Below, piece after piece: positions 17,960-26,579 of a stretch of 64,000 bases of DNA. The first letter of the stretch is position 1. Every line of letters starts with the position of its first letter. This stretch comes from Marivivens sp. (GTDB lineage Bacteria; Pseudomonadota; Alphaproteobacteria; Rhodobacterales; Rhodobacteraceae), in assembly GCA_017643845.1 (NCBI GenBank), contig JAEPMR010000007.1, positions 20,964 through 84,963 on the forward strand, written 5' to 3'. Position numbers and translations under genes: made by a program. The notes below the pieces were generated by a model. The model was given only the letters and a program-made list of their open reading frames with translations, searched no databases and had not been told where the DNA came from.

Positions 17960-20359
17960 ATGCAAACGCTACCCCTCGCGATAACGAAGTGGTTCAAGGA
18001 CCAAAGATGGTCCCTCCACCCCCACCAGCAAGAGGTTTTCGAGCGCTCGGCTGAAAAATCCCTTTTACTGATCGCGCCAACGGGCGGGGGTAAGACTATG
18101 GCCGGCTTTCTTCCGACGCTTGCAGACCTGATGTGTGAGCGCTTTGAAGGTCTGCATACGATCTATGTCTCGCCACTAAAGGCGCTGACCGCAGACATCC
18201 GCCGAAATTTGATGCGACCAATTGAAGGGCTGGGCCTCAATATTCGTGTCGAGGATCGCACCGGCGACACATCACAGACGTTGAAACGACGGCAGCGAGT
18301 TGATCCGCCGCAAATCCTGTTGACGACTCCCGAAAGCCTCGCGCTCCTGATTTCTTACGAGGAAGCGCCAAAGATCTTCAGCGGGCTGCAACGGGTGATC
18401 GTTGACGAGGCACACGCACTCAGCGAAAGTAAGCGCGGCGACCAGCTGATGCTGGCACTTTCGCGGCTTGAAAGGCTCGCTCCGAATATGCGCCGAATGG
18501 CACTCTCTGCGACTGTGGATGACCCGCGTGCACTGGCAAACGAATTTGCGCCCCATCCAGCGACGACACATATCGTTTTGGCCGATCCTGGCCCGCCAGC
18601 CGATATCCGAATACTGAGCAGCGCCAATCGCGCACCTTGGTCCGGTGGTGGTGGACGTTATGCGATCCCTGATATTCTCAAAGAAATTGCGAACCACAAG
18701 ACGACACTGGTTTTCCATAATACACGTGCGCAGGCGGAGATCTTCTTTCACCACCTTTGGATGGAAAACGAAAGCGACCTCCCAATTGGCATCCACCATG
18801 GAAGCCTCTCGAAAGACGCCCGCGCCTCCGTCGAAAATGCAATGGTCAACGGAGAGTTGCGGGCCGTCGTTTGCACAGGCTCACTTGATCTGGGGATAGA
18901 TTGGGGAAACGTCGATCTGGTTATTCAAGTTGGTGCGCCGAAGAACGTGAAGCGTCTCGTACAGCGCATCGGGAGGTCAAATCATCGCTACAACGCACCG
19001 TCAAAAGCGCTGCTTGTCCCTGCCAACCAATTCGAGATCGTTGAATGTGTAGCTGCTCTGGAAGCCTCTGGCACATATGCGCTCGACAAGACGGAAAAGG
19101 CGGGGGAGCCGCTGGACGTATTGTGCCAGCATATCCTAATTCGCGCCTGCTCAGGTCCGTTCGACGCCGATGAGCTTTTTGAAGAAATGCGTACGGTCGG
19201 TGCATTCAAGGAAACGACGCGACGCACTTTCGATGAATGCCTCGATTTTTGCGCGACCGGCGGCTACGCGCTACGCGCCTACGACAAATGGCAGCGCCTG
19301 ACACAAAGGCCGGACCGCTTGTGGCAACTGAGAGACCCTCGGGCCGCCGCGCGAATTCGCATGAATATCGGAACCATTCAGGACACAGACACCCTCAAAG
19401 TAAAAATGCGCGGCGGCGGACGCACGCTTGGCGAAGTCGAGGAAGCTTTCGCTGCGACACTAACACCGGGTGAAACTTTCATGATTGGGGGGCAAATCGT
19501 CAAGTATGAGGCCATGAGAGAACTCACCGTACAGGTGAGCCGATCACAATCCAAAACGCCACGTGTCGCCGTATTCAGCGGGACAAAATTCGCGACGTCG
19601 CTTGAACTATCAGAACGGATTTTGCGAATTCTTAATAACCCGGAGCAGTATCGGCTGCCTGAGCAAGCAAATAGTTGGATTGACTTGCAGCAGTCATTTT
19701 CCGAAATCCCGAAAACAGATAGCATACTGATCGAATGCTTTCCTCATGACGGTCGATGTCACGCATGTCTGTACGGCTTTGCTGGGCGAAACGCCCAACA
19801 GACCTTGGGGCTGCTCGTCACCCACCGGATGGAGAAACTCGGCCTCGCGCCACTCGGTTTTGTTGCTACCGATTACGCGACCTTGATCTGGGGGCTCGAG
19901 CAAGTCGATTCCTGGCCGCAACTTCTTAACTCCTCAACACTGCGCGAAGACCTCGATGGCTGGCTGGCTGGAAATGCTGTTATGAAGCGCACATTCCGCT
20001 CGGTTTCCACAATTGCGGGGCTTATCGAGCGCAACAGTCCACAACACAAGAAAACAGGCCGGCAGGCGACGTTTTCCAGTGACATCCTTTACGACACATT
20101 GCGAAAATATGACCCCGATCATTTAATGCTCAAAATCACTCGGCGTGAGGCCTTGGCCGGGCTTGTCGATTTCGGGCGGATTGAAGAAATGTTGGAACGG
20201 ACGAAAGGCCGCATCAATGTCATATCGCTCGCCCATGTCAGCCCGCTTGCAGCACCAATGCTGCTCGAAGTCGGCAAAGTGCCGATATACGGAGAAGGAC
20301 GTGAGCGACTGGAGGCAGAGACCGCGCAGATTCTTCTCCGAACCGCGGGCCTGGAATAA
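17960..20359 (+). CDS. Ligase-associated DNA damage response DEXH-box helicase (Lhr-like)
   Basis: Superfamily 2 DNA helicase thought to act in repair with a dedicated ATP-dependent ligase. 799 residues from the ATG at 17960; the track ORF runs upstream into meaB. Motif I is APTGGGKTMAGFLP (about 38-51), motif II is DEAH, motif III is SATVDDP and motif VI is QRIGRSNHR. C-terminal Lhr-core domains follow. Usual family partners are PdeM, an ATP-dependent ligase and an exonuclease; only PdeM follows here, 26 bases downstream. Confidence 0.92.
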   Translation: MQTLPLAITKWFKDQRWSLHPHQQEVFERSAEKSLLLIAPTGGGKTMAGFLPTLADLMCERFEGLHTIYVSPLKALTADIRRNLMRPIEGLGLNIRVEDRTGDTSQTLKRRQRVDPPQILLTTPESLALLISYEEAPKIFSGLQRVIVDEAHALSESKRGDQLMLALSRLERLAPNMRRMALSATVDDPRALANEFAPHPATTHIVLADPGPPADIRILSSANRAPWSGGGGRYAIPDILKEIANHKTTLVFHNTRAQAEIFFHHLWMENESDLPIGIHHGSLSKDARASVENAMVNGELRAVVCTGSLDLGIDWGNVDLVIQVGAPKNVKRLVQRIGRSNHRYNAPSKALLVPANQFEIVECVAALEASGTYALDKTEKAGEPLDVLCQHILIRACSGPFDADELFEEMRTVGAFKETTRRTFDECLDFCATGGYALRAYDKWQRLTQRPDRLWQLRDPRAAARIRMNIGTIQDTDTLKVKMRGGGRTLGEVEEAFAATLTPGETFMIGGQIVKYEAMRELTVQVSRSQSKTPRVAVFSGTKFATSLELSERILRILNNPEQYRLPEQANSWIDLQQSFSEIPKTDSILIECFPHDGRCHACLYGFAGRNAQQTLGLLVTHRMEKLGLAPLGFVATDYATLIWGLEQVDSWPQLLNSSTLREDLDGWLAGNAVMKRTFRSVSTIAGLIERNSPQHKKTGRQATFSSDILYDTLRKYDPDHLMLKITRREALAGLVDFGRIEEMLERTKGRINVISLAHVSPLAAPMLLEVGKVPIYGEGRERLEAETAQILLRTAGLE

Positions 20360-20385
20360 ATATCCTTTTCAATAGACCGACATTC

Positions 20386-21048
20386 ATGCACGTCGACCAA
20401 ATGAACACCTATTCATTCACCCTGAATAAAATCATTCTTCAGGCCCTTTCCAGCGGTGCTCTCTGGGTGGAAAGCGAAGGCCTTTTATGTGTGTCTGATC
20501 TTCACCTCGGGAAGTCAGACCGAATAGCCCGACGTCTGGGGCTGATGCTTCCCCCTTACGAATCCACCGAGACACTCAGCCGACTGGGAGAGATTATCGA
20601 ACAAACGAAGCCGCGCTTGGTCTTGTGTCTCGGTGACAGTTTCGACGACCTAGAGGCAGAGGCAAGTCTCAGCCAGGCTGAAAGAGATACACTCAACACG
20701 CTACAGGCCGGACGCGACTGGATATGGATCGCGGGAAATCATGACCCGTTGCCGTTGTCTGTTGGTGGTCAATGTATGAGAGATTTTTCGATAAACGGCT
20801 TGGTATTTCGCCATGAAGCAACAGACGCGCTGTTCGAAGTTTCAGGACATTATCACCCAAAACACCGGATCAAAAACGGCCGCAGCCGACCAGCGTTTAT
20901 TCACGACGAGAGGCGCGTCATCATGCCTGCGTTTGGGCTTTATACTGGAGGCCTCTCCGCAACTTCCTCGGAAATCCGGCATTGGTTTCCCAATCGAGCA
21001 ATTGCGGTGCTTTGCGGTGGAGCCACCCCTATGCCTGTTCCTCTGTAA
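20386..21048 (+). CDS. pdeM: Ligase-associated DNA damage response endonuclease PdeM
   Basis: Calcineurin-like metallophosphoesterase, a predicted endonuclease of the same repair group. 220 residues with the metal motifs DLHLGK (about 40-45), GDSFDD, GNHDP and the C-terminal GHYHPKH. The start may be the ATG at 20386 or the one at 20401; neither has a strong ribosome site. It follows the Lhr-like helicase by 26 bases, as in known clusters. Its 3' end overlaps the LytTR gene on the other strand by 20 bases. Confidence 0.9.
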   Translation: MHVDQMNTYSFTLNKIILQALSSGALWVESEGLLCVSDLHLGKSDRIARRLGLMLPPYESTETLSRLGEIIEQTKPRLVLCLGDSFDDLEAEASLSQAERDTLNTLQAGRDWIWIAGNHDPLPLSVGGQCMRDFSINGLVFRHEATDALFEVSGHYHPKHRIKNGRSRPAFIHDERRVIMPAFGLYTGGLSATSSEIRHWFPNRAIAVLCGGATPMPVPL

Positions 21049-21865
21049 CTGCATTTCTATTAGCAGGAACCGCCGAAAGGACTTCATTCCGGTATTTCTT
21101 GCTTACGGGCACACGGTCGCCGGAGGTCAAAACAATCCAGACTTTGCCGTTGCGAGTTTCGAGGGCATCTACTCCGGATAAAGCGACCCAGTGAGATCGA
21201 TGTGAGCGGACCCCGGACACACCGTCCATCTCATCAATCGCATCGGTCAATCGCATCAAGAGTCTATGAGAAGTACCATCGCGCAGGCGTAAGACGACGT
21301 AGTGATCCTCGCTCTTGATGTGAATAACATCCGCGTCCGCCTCTCTTGGAAGTCGCAGCCGCAATCGGATCGGTGTCGGGGTTTTGTCTGAGACATCAAT
21401 TGGCCCCGAACGGTGCATGTCGAATATCACCACACGAGCGAGCGTCAGGCCTATGCCAACTAGACATACAAGCAAAAGAAGGCGTGGCAAACCAACTGCG
21501 TGAAACGACTCCTGAGGCAGGAATGCGCTGGTTCCTACATAAAGCAAAGGCGCGAAAGTGGCTGCAAATAAAGAGAGAGCGACTAGATCGCGCAACCATC
21601 GCGCCCTCGCCCGCCCCACGAGCATAGCAACCGTTACATGAACACCAAAGCCGAGCCCTGTAGCAACCAATGAAACTAGCGCCCAGTATGCAACCCTTAT
21701 TGGCCAGTCTAATGCTGTGTATGAACCAAACGGACCAGCCACCCCGACCAGAGCTCCGACAAGAGCGGCAGCGGCAAGTGCGCGCACAATACCCTCCTGC
21801 CGCGCAACGGACGTCATGACCCGCATGTATCGCCTGAACTGCATGACGCCTTTCGCCTTGACCAT
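21029..21865 (-). CDS. Membrane-anchored LytTR-domain transcription regulator
   Basis: 278 residues from the ATG at 21865, with GAAGGCGG before it. The N-terminal half has about four transmembrane helices (roughly residues 28-160, including LVGALVGVAGPFG and LLLLVCLVGIGLTL). The C-terminal 100 residues form a LytTR DNA-binding domain (VIHIKSEDHYVVLRLRDG ... GVRSHRSHWVAL ... VPVSKKYRNEV). So it is a one-component sensor-regulator at the inner membrane with no kinase or receiver domain. It lies 48 bases after folD on the same strand; target genes and signal are unknown. Confidence 0.88.
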   Translation of the reverse strand: MVKAKGVMQFRRYMRVMTSVARQEGIVRALAAAALVGALVGVAGPFGSYTALDWPIRVAYWALVSLVATGLGFGVHVTVAMLVGRARARWLRDLVALSLFAATFAPLLYVGTSAFLPQESFHAVGLPRLLLLVCLVGIGLTLARVVIFDMHRSGPIDVSDKTPTPIRLRLRLPREADADVIHIKSEDHYVVLRLRDGTSHRLLMRLTDAIDEMDGVSGVRSHRSHWVALSGVDALETRNGKVWIVLTSGDRVPVSKKYRNEVLSAVPANRNAVTEEQA

Positions 21866-21913
21866 TTGCCGCCTTCTACACGTGAAGTGGCAAACGGACA
21901 AATCAATGAGCTG

Positions 21914-22807
21914 TTATGCGGTCAGCCCGTCCGGTTCAGGCAATCCATTGGCGCGGCAGCATGCGGTAAGGGTGTTCGCCAATAGGCAAGCAATGGTCAT
22001 TGGTCCTACACCGCCGGGGACTGGTGTAATTGCACCGGCCACCTCAGCGCAGCTTTCATAATGGCAATCACCAACCAGGCGGTTCTTGCCGTCCGCCGCT
22101 TCAATTCGGTTAATCCCAACATCGATCACCGTCGCGCCCGGTTTGATCCAGTCTCCAATAACCATCTCAGGCCGTCCAACAGCCGCCACTACAATATCTG
22201 CCTGACGGACGACGGATGGCAGATCTTTCGTACGGCTGTGGGCGATTGTCACGGTGCAGCTATCTCCCAGTAGCAGCTGTGCCATCGGCTTGCCGACAAT
22301 ATTCGAACGGCCCACAACGACTGCATTCAGGCCTGAGAGCGAGCCGTGATGATCTCGCAGCATCATCAGGCATCCCAGAGGTGTGCAGGGCACCATGGAT
22401 TTCTGACCCGTTCCGAGCAGACCAACATTCGAAATATGAAAACCATCGACATCTTTTGCAGGGTCGATGGCATTAATCACCAAGTCACTGTCGAGATGAT
22501 CGGGAAGCGGCAGCTGCACCAAAATACCGTGGACGGCAGGATCATTATTCAACTGGGCAATCAGCGCGAGGAGATCTTCCTCGGAAGTGTCGGCTTCGAG
22601 TTTGTGCTCGTATGAATTCATGCCAACTTCGACGGTTTGCTTGCCCTTGGAGCGCACGTAAACTTGGCTTGCCGGATCCTCACCGACCAGCACCACTGCG
22701 AGGCCCGGAGTAATGTTATTGTCTTCTTTCAGACGAGTGACGTGCTCTGCGACTTTCTCGCGAACACTGGCGGCAAATTCCTTACCGTTGATCACTGTGG
22801 CACCCAT
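21914..22807 (-). CDS. folD: Bifunctional methylene-tetrahydrofolate dehydrogenase / methenyl-tetrahydrofolate cyclohydrolase
   Basis: Oxidises 5,10-methylene-THF to methenyl-THF with NADP+ and hydrolyses that to 10-formyl-THF. 297 residues. It keeps the full FolD active site: Tyr50 and Lys54 in YVRSK, Gln98 in VQLPLP and Asp121 in KDVDGFH, numbered as in the E. coli enzyme. The nucleotide site is [12 protein letters not shown] and the C-terminal motif [11 protein letters not shown] is present. It follows the second folD-like gene by one base, in the order fhs, chorismate mutase, folD-like, folD. Confidence 0.96.
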   Translation of the reverse strand: MGATVINGKEFAASVREKVAEHVTRLKEDNNITPGLAVVLVGEDPASQVYVRSKGKQTVEVGMNSYEHKLEADTSEEDLLALIAQLNNDPAVHGILVQLPLPDHLDSDLVINAIDPAKDVDGFHISNVGLLGTGQKSMVPCTPLGCLMMLRDHHGSLSGLNAVVVGRSNIVGKPMAQLLLGDSCTVTIAHSRTKDLPSVVRQADIVVAAVGRPEMVIGDWIKPGATVIDVGINRIEAADGKNRLVGDCHYESCAEVAGAITPVPGGVGPMTIACLLANTLTACCRANGLPEPDGLTA

Positions 22808-22808
22808 T

Positions 22809-23690
22809 CTAGACCTCCGTATTGGCGTATGAGTCGCGATAGGCTTCCATCTGGAGGCGCGTCGCGTGAATTGCGTTTCGCATCAGAACAGCGACAGTCA
22901 CAGGGCCGACCCCCCCCGGAACGGGGGTCATCCAGCCAGCGACTTCAGAGCACGTCTCGAACTCAGCATCGCCTACCGTCTTCCCATCGACACGATTGAT
23001 TCCAATATCAATCAGCGCCGCACCGGGCTTGATCATGTCGCCGGTCACAAGCCCCGGCTTACCTACGGCGACGAATACGGCATCAGAGGCACGCGAATGC
23101 ATCGCCACCGAGCGTGTCATATGATGACAAACGGTGACAGTTGCCCCCAAACCCATCAGCAAGAACGCGATTGGTTTACCTACGATTTCAGAGTGGCCAA
23201 TAACTGTGACATCAAGACCTTCAATTTTCAGCGGAAGGGTCTTCAGGAGTTCAACCGCCGCAACGGCCGTACAAGGCCCGAGCTGCAAATCATTATAAAC
23301 GATATTGCCAATCGATGCAGGATGCATCCCTTCGACGTCTTTCAAAGGATGGACAGCTTTTTGCAGCGTTTTAACAGGGATATGGGCAGGGAGCGGTCTC
23401 TGAATAATGATCCCGTTCACGCGCGGGTCGGCGTTCAGACCCTGCAGCACGCCGACCAATTGCTCCATCGAAATATCGTCGGAATAGTTACGAGCTTCAA
23501 ACTGGACGCCCGCGCTTTCTGCACTTCGCTGCTGATTGCGGACATAGATCTCAGAGGCTGCGGTATCCCCCACCGATATGGAGACAAGCCGCGGCTGCCA
23601 CCCTTTTGATGCAAGCTCCGAAGCTTCCTTGGCAATTTCGCTCCGCAATTCGGCTGCGATAGATTTTCCGTCGATCAGTGCTGCCCGCAT
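22809..23690 (-). CDS. FolD paralogue with altered catalytic residues
   Basis: 293 residues, FolD fold throughout (Tyr49 of YVRN, IIQRPLP with Gln98, GHSEIVGKP nucleotide loop, [11 protein letters not shown]). The catalytic lysine of YVRSK is Gln53 (YVRNQ), and the Asp of KDVDG is Glu121. In FolD-family enzymes loss of this lysine abolishes cyclohydrolase while dehydrogenase can persist (known for the human K56Q form). It may therefore be a dehydrogenase-only enzyme, act on another folate or pterin, or be a partner subunit. The tandem neighbour keeps all residues, so this copy is free to diverge. It starts 13 bases after the chorismate mutase stop. Confidence 0.85.
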   Translation of the reverse strand: MRAALIDGKSIAAELRSEIAKEASELASKGWQPRLVSISVGDTAASEIYVRNQQRSAESAGVQFEARNYSDDISMEQLVGVLQGLNADPRVNGIIIQRPLPAHIPVKTLQKAVHPLKDVEGMHPASIGNIVYNDLQLGPCTAVAAVELLKTLPLKIEGLDVTVIGHSEIVGKPIAFLLMGLGATVTVCHHMTRSVAMHSRASDAVFVAVGKPGLVTGDMIKPGAALIDIGINRVDGKTVGDAEFETCSEVAGWMTPVPGGVGPVTVAVLMRNAIHATRLQMEAYRDSYANTEV

Positions 23691-23703
23691 CTATTGTTCC
23701 TTT

Positions 23704-24000
23704 TCAAGAGTTGCCCAAGACACGCTCTTCACGAGCGATCGACCAGTCGATCAATTGACGCCAAAGCGTCTCAGCGAAGTCTGGGTCGAACCCTTTGTCT
23801 ATCGCCTGTTTCCGCACCAACGTAACCACTTCCTCTACTCTTTCGGTGATCCGAGCCGGAATGCCGTTCGCGCCCTTGATCTCTATTGCTCGGTCGATCA
23901 TCTCAGCTCGCTGGGCGAGCAATTTGATTAATCCCTCATCGATCCGATCAATCTCCGCGCGCAATTCCGTCATCGACGTGATCTGCTGAGAGCTTGTCAT
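23704..24000 (-). CDS. Small AroQ-type chorismate mutase
   Basis: 98 residues, all-helical type II chorismate mutase: MTELRAEIDRIDEGLIKLLAQRAEMIDRA (helix 1) and later RITERVEEVVTLVRKQA and LWRQLIDWSIAREE. It resembles the monofunctional AroQ/PchB group that converts chorismate to prephenate; isochorismate-pyruvate lyase is the other option, but no siderophore genes are near. It sits between fhs and the folD pair. Chorismate is also the precursor of the p-aminobenzoate of folate, so a link is possible but unproven. GGAGGAACTC precedes the ATG. Confidence 0.87.
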   Translation of the reverse strand: MTSSQQITSMTELRAEIDRIDEGLIKLLAQRAEMIDRAIEIKGANGIPARITERVEEVVTLVRKQAIDKGFDPDFAETLWRQLIDWSIAREERVLGNS

Positions 24001-24018
24001 GAGTTCCTCCAGAAATGT

Positions 24019-24044
24019 GCGGGCATGGAAGTGTCCATGCCCGC
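24019..24044 (-). terminator. Perfect hairpin between fhs and the chorismate mutase gene
   Basis: An 11-bp perfect stem (GCGGGCATGGA / TCCATGCCCGC, 4-nt loop) lies in the 66-base gap after fhs and before chorismate mutase. No T-run follows on the minus strand. It may be a partial terminator, an RNA-stability element or an attenuator that lowers expression of the downstream folD genes relative to fhs. Confidence 0.6.
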
Positions 24045-24066
24045 TCGGAGGGAAGAGTGCAAGGGA

Positions 24067-25743
24067 TCAGAACAGCCCTTCGATGTCACCGTCTGCATTC
24101 AGCTTGATGTTTTCGGCCGACGGCACGCGAGGCAAACCGGGCATTGTCATGATCTCACCACAGATAACAACGACGAAGCCCGCGCCCGCAGACAGGCGCA
24201 CTTCGCGCACCGGCACAGTGTGACCGGTAGGTGCACCACGCCAGTTCGGGTCGGTAGAGAAGCTGTACTGCGTCTTCGCCATACAGATCGGCAGATTTCC
24301 ATAGCCCTGCTCTTCCCAATCACGGAGCTGATCACGGATCTTCTTGTCCGCGATGACTTCGTCTGCATGGTAGATACGCTTCGCGATCATGTCGATTTTC
24401 TGGAAGAGTGGCATATCGTCGGGGTACAGAGGCGCGAAATTCGACATGCCTGCATCTGCGATCTCAGCAACCCTTGTTGCCAACGCCTCGGTGCCCTCGG
24501 AGCCCTTGGCCCAGTGCTGACAGAGGATCGCCTCAGACCCCTGTTCTGCCACATATGCTTTTACCGCTTCGACTTCTGCCTCGGTGTCCGTTACGAAATG
24601 GTTTATCGCAACGACGACAGGCACGCCAAAGGATTTGACGTTTGCGATGTGGCGACCGAGGTTCGGGCAACCCTTTTTGACGGCCTCAACGTTCTCAGCA
24701 CCAAGGTCTGCCTTGGCAACGCCGCCGTTCATCTTCATTGCGCGTACGGTCGCGACCAGAACAACGGCATCGGGGGCAAGCCCCGCCTTGCGGCACTTGA
24801 TATTCATGAACTTCTCAGCCCCGAGATCGGCGCCGAATCCAGCCTCGGTGACCACGTAGTCCGCGATTTTGAGCGCGGTGGTCGTCGCTGTGACAGAGTT
24901 ACAACCGTGCGCAATGTTGGCGAAGGGCCCGCCATGCACAAATGCTGGGTTGTTTTCGAGGGTCTGAACGAGGTTCGGCTGCATCGCGTCTTTCAACAGC
25001 ACGGTCATGGCACCGTCCGCCTTGATATCGCGGCAGTAAACCGGGGTGCGGTCACGACGATAGGCGACGATCATATCCCCAAGACGACGCTGGAGATCTT
25101 CGAGGTCTTTGGCGAGGCAGAGGATCGCCATCACTTCGGATGCAACCGTAATGTCAAAGCCAGCTTCACGGGGGAAACCGTTTGCCACACCGCCAAGCGA
25201 CACATTGATCTGACGCAGAGCGCGGTCGTTCATGTCAACCACGCGACGCCAAGCAACGCGGCGGATATCGATCTCCAACTCGTTACCCCAGTAGATGTGG
25301 TTGTCGATCATGGCAGAAAGCAGGTTATGTGCCGAAGTGATCGCGTGGAAGTCACCGGTGAAATGGAGGTTCATGTCCTCCATAGGAACAACCTGCGCGT
25401 AGCCACCACCGGCTGCGCCGCCCTTCATGCCGAAGTTCGGCCCGAGCGATGCTTCACGAATACAGATTGCCGCTTTCTTGCCGATTCGGTTCAGACCATC
25501 GCCAAGACCGACAGTCGTAGTCGTCTTGCCCTCACCGGCAGGCGTCGGGTTGATAGCGGTTACGAGGATCAATTTCCCGTTGGGCCGATCTTGGACGCTG
25601 TCAATAAATGCCTGGCTTACTTTTGCCTTGTCATGGCCGTAGGGCAATAGATCGTCGCTACCGATCCCCAGCTTTGCACCGATTTCCTGAATCGGTTTCT
25701 TATTCGCAGCGCGGGCGATTTCGATGTCGGTCTTGAAGCTCAT
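24067..25743 (-). CDS. fhs: Formate-tetrahydrofolate ligase
   Basis: Makes 10-formyl-THF from formate, THF and ATP. 558 residues from the ATG at 25743 ([11 protein letters not shown]); the track start at 25773 is less likely. It has the ATP loop [14 protein letters not shown] (about 63-76) and the family signatures [11 protein letters not shown] and [15 protein letters not shown]. It leads the fhs, chorismate mutase, folD-like, folD group, letting formate and methylene-THF be interconverted in either direction. Such Fhs/FolD pairs support oxidation of C1 units from methylated compounds in marine roseobacters. Confidence 0.97.
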   Translation of the reverse strand: MSFKTDIEIARAANKKPIQEIGAKLGIGSDDLLPYGHDKAKVSQAFIDSVQDRPNGKLILVTAINPTPAGEGKTTTTVGLGDGLNRIGKKAAICIREASLGPNFGMKGGAAGGGYAQVVPMEDMNLHFTGDFHAITSAHNLLSAMIDNHIYWGNELEIDIRRVAWRRVVDMNDRALRQINVSLGGVANGFPREAGFDITVASEVMAILCLAKDLEDLQRRLGDMIVAYRRDRTPVYCRDIKADGAMTVLLKDAMQPNLVQTLENNPAFVHGGPFANIAHGCNSVTATTTALKIADYVVTEAGFGADLGAEKFMNIKCRKAGLAPDAVVLVATVRAMKMNGGVAKADLGAENVEAVKKGCPNLGRHIANVKSFGVPVVVAINHFVTDTEAEVEAVKAYVAEQGSEAILCQHWAKGSEGTEALATRVAEIADAGMSNFAPLYPDDMPLFQKIDMIAKRIYHADEVIADKKIRDQLRDWEEQGYGNLPICMAKTQYSFSTDPNWRGAPTGHTVPVREVRLSAGAGFVVVICGEIMTMPGLPRVPSAENIKLNADGDIEGLF

Positions 25744-25904
25744 TTTAATGATCCCTGTAAAGTGGCGGCACACAACACTGCGTTCGTATGCGTTGGCACA
25801 CGTTTAACGAGGGCAAAATACGACAGGCACGGCATTTCCGACATTTTCACCGCTGGAATCGTCGGCGACGTGTTATGTCGTTTCTGAAAGGAACGTTTTG
25901 TTGC

Positions 25905-26489
25905 CTAAGCGGTCCATTGGCGCTGGTCAGGGGCGAACAAACGAAGCGCCTGTCCGAGCTTCAACACACCGGGGCATTCCACCCATGCAGTTACCCCACG
26001 CAACTCTTTTGCAGCCGCTTTGAATTTTTTACCGGCACCGGGATGCGAGTCCTCTATCGTTCTGCCCGGAAAGTGGCATGGGCGGTTCTGCATATCAACG
26101 ACGAGCGTCGCGCCATCAGGTCCCTGCAAACGCGAGGATGGGGGAATATGCGAGAAATCGGGAATACCAGCTAAGACGATGGTCGCCCCCAGCCAGGCTG
26201 GGTCGATCCGATCAACCCCCATACGCTTCGCAATTTCCTGCAATTCGCTCTGGCAAACGACGGACAGCTGTCGAACATTGCGGATTTCAGTTCCTTTTTG
26301 AGGATAAAGGCCAACGACGCGGGAGCACGAAGGGCGGTTCTCTCCAGCATGGACGGAGCCTTCCGGCCCGGCGAATCCGAGGAAAAGTTCGCGACAGGGA
26401 TTGGTGGTGATTTCAGGCGTCAGCCGATCTGGCACGACGCCAAGCCATGTGATTGTCCCAAGAAACTCAGTCAACTTGAGTGCGGGCAT
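25905..26489 (-). CDS. MOSC-domain protein
   Basis: 194 residues from the ATG at 26489 (MPALKLTEF); the longer track ORF uses a less likely start. The beta-rich MOSC core carries the conserved cysteine in MQNRPCHFPG (about 149-158), with GEN...SR and GAT upstream. MOSC domains bind sulfur or molybdenum cofactor in sulfurase-like reactions. The exact substrate is unknown. It lies between fhs and ftsH with about 160 bases to fhs; there is no molybdenum enzyme nearby. Confidence 0.82.
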   Translation of the reverse strand: MPALKLTEFLGTITWLGVVPDRLTPEITTNPCRELFLGFAGPEGSVHAGENRPSCSRVVGLYPQKGTEIRNVRQLSVVCQSELQEIAKRMGVDRIDPAWLGATIVLAGIPDFSHIPPSSRLQGPDGATLVVDMQNRPCHFPGRTIEDSHPGAGKKFKAAAKELRGVTAWVECPGVLKLGQALRLFAPDQRQWTA

Positions 26490-26529
26490 AAGTTTTCCGT
26501 ACTGGCAAACAACAACTTCATACAAACAG

Positions 26530-26565
26530 CACAAAAAAGAGAACCGGCGCAATAGGCGCCGGTTC
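26530..26565 (-). terminator. Rho-independent terminator of ftsH
   Basis: A 10-bp perfect stem (GAACCGGCGC / GCGCCGGTTC, 5-nt loop) on the minus strand is followed by TCTTTTTTGTG, 14 bases after the ftsH stop. It ends the long ruv-tol-ftsH run. Confidence 0.93.
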
Positions 26566-26579
26566 ATATCTCAACGTTT

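Noticed and set aside
24025-25650. 541-residue plus-strand ORF opposite fhs
   Set aside because: Lies wholly antisense to fhs, which is a clear full-length enzyme. The translation is His/Arg/Asp-rich without domains, as expected from the shadow frame of a GC-rich gene.
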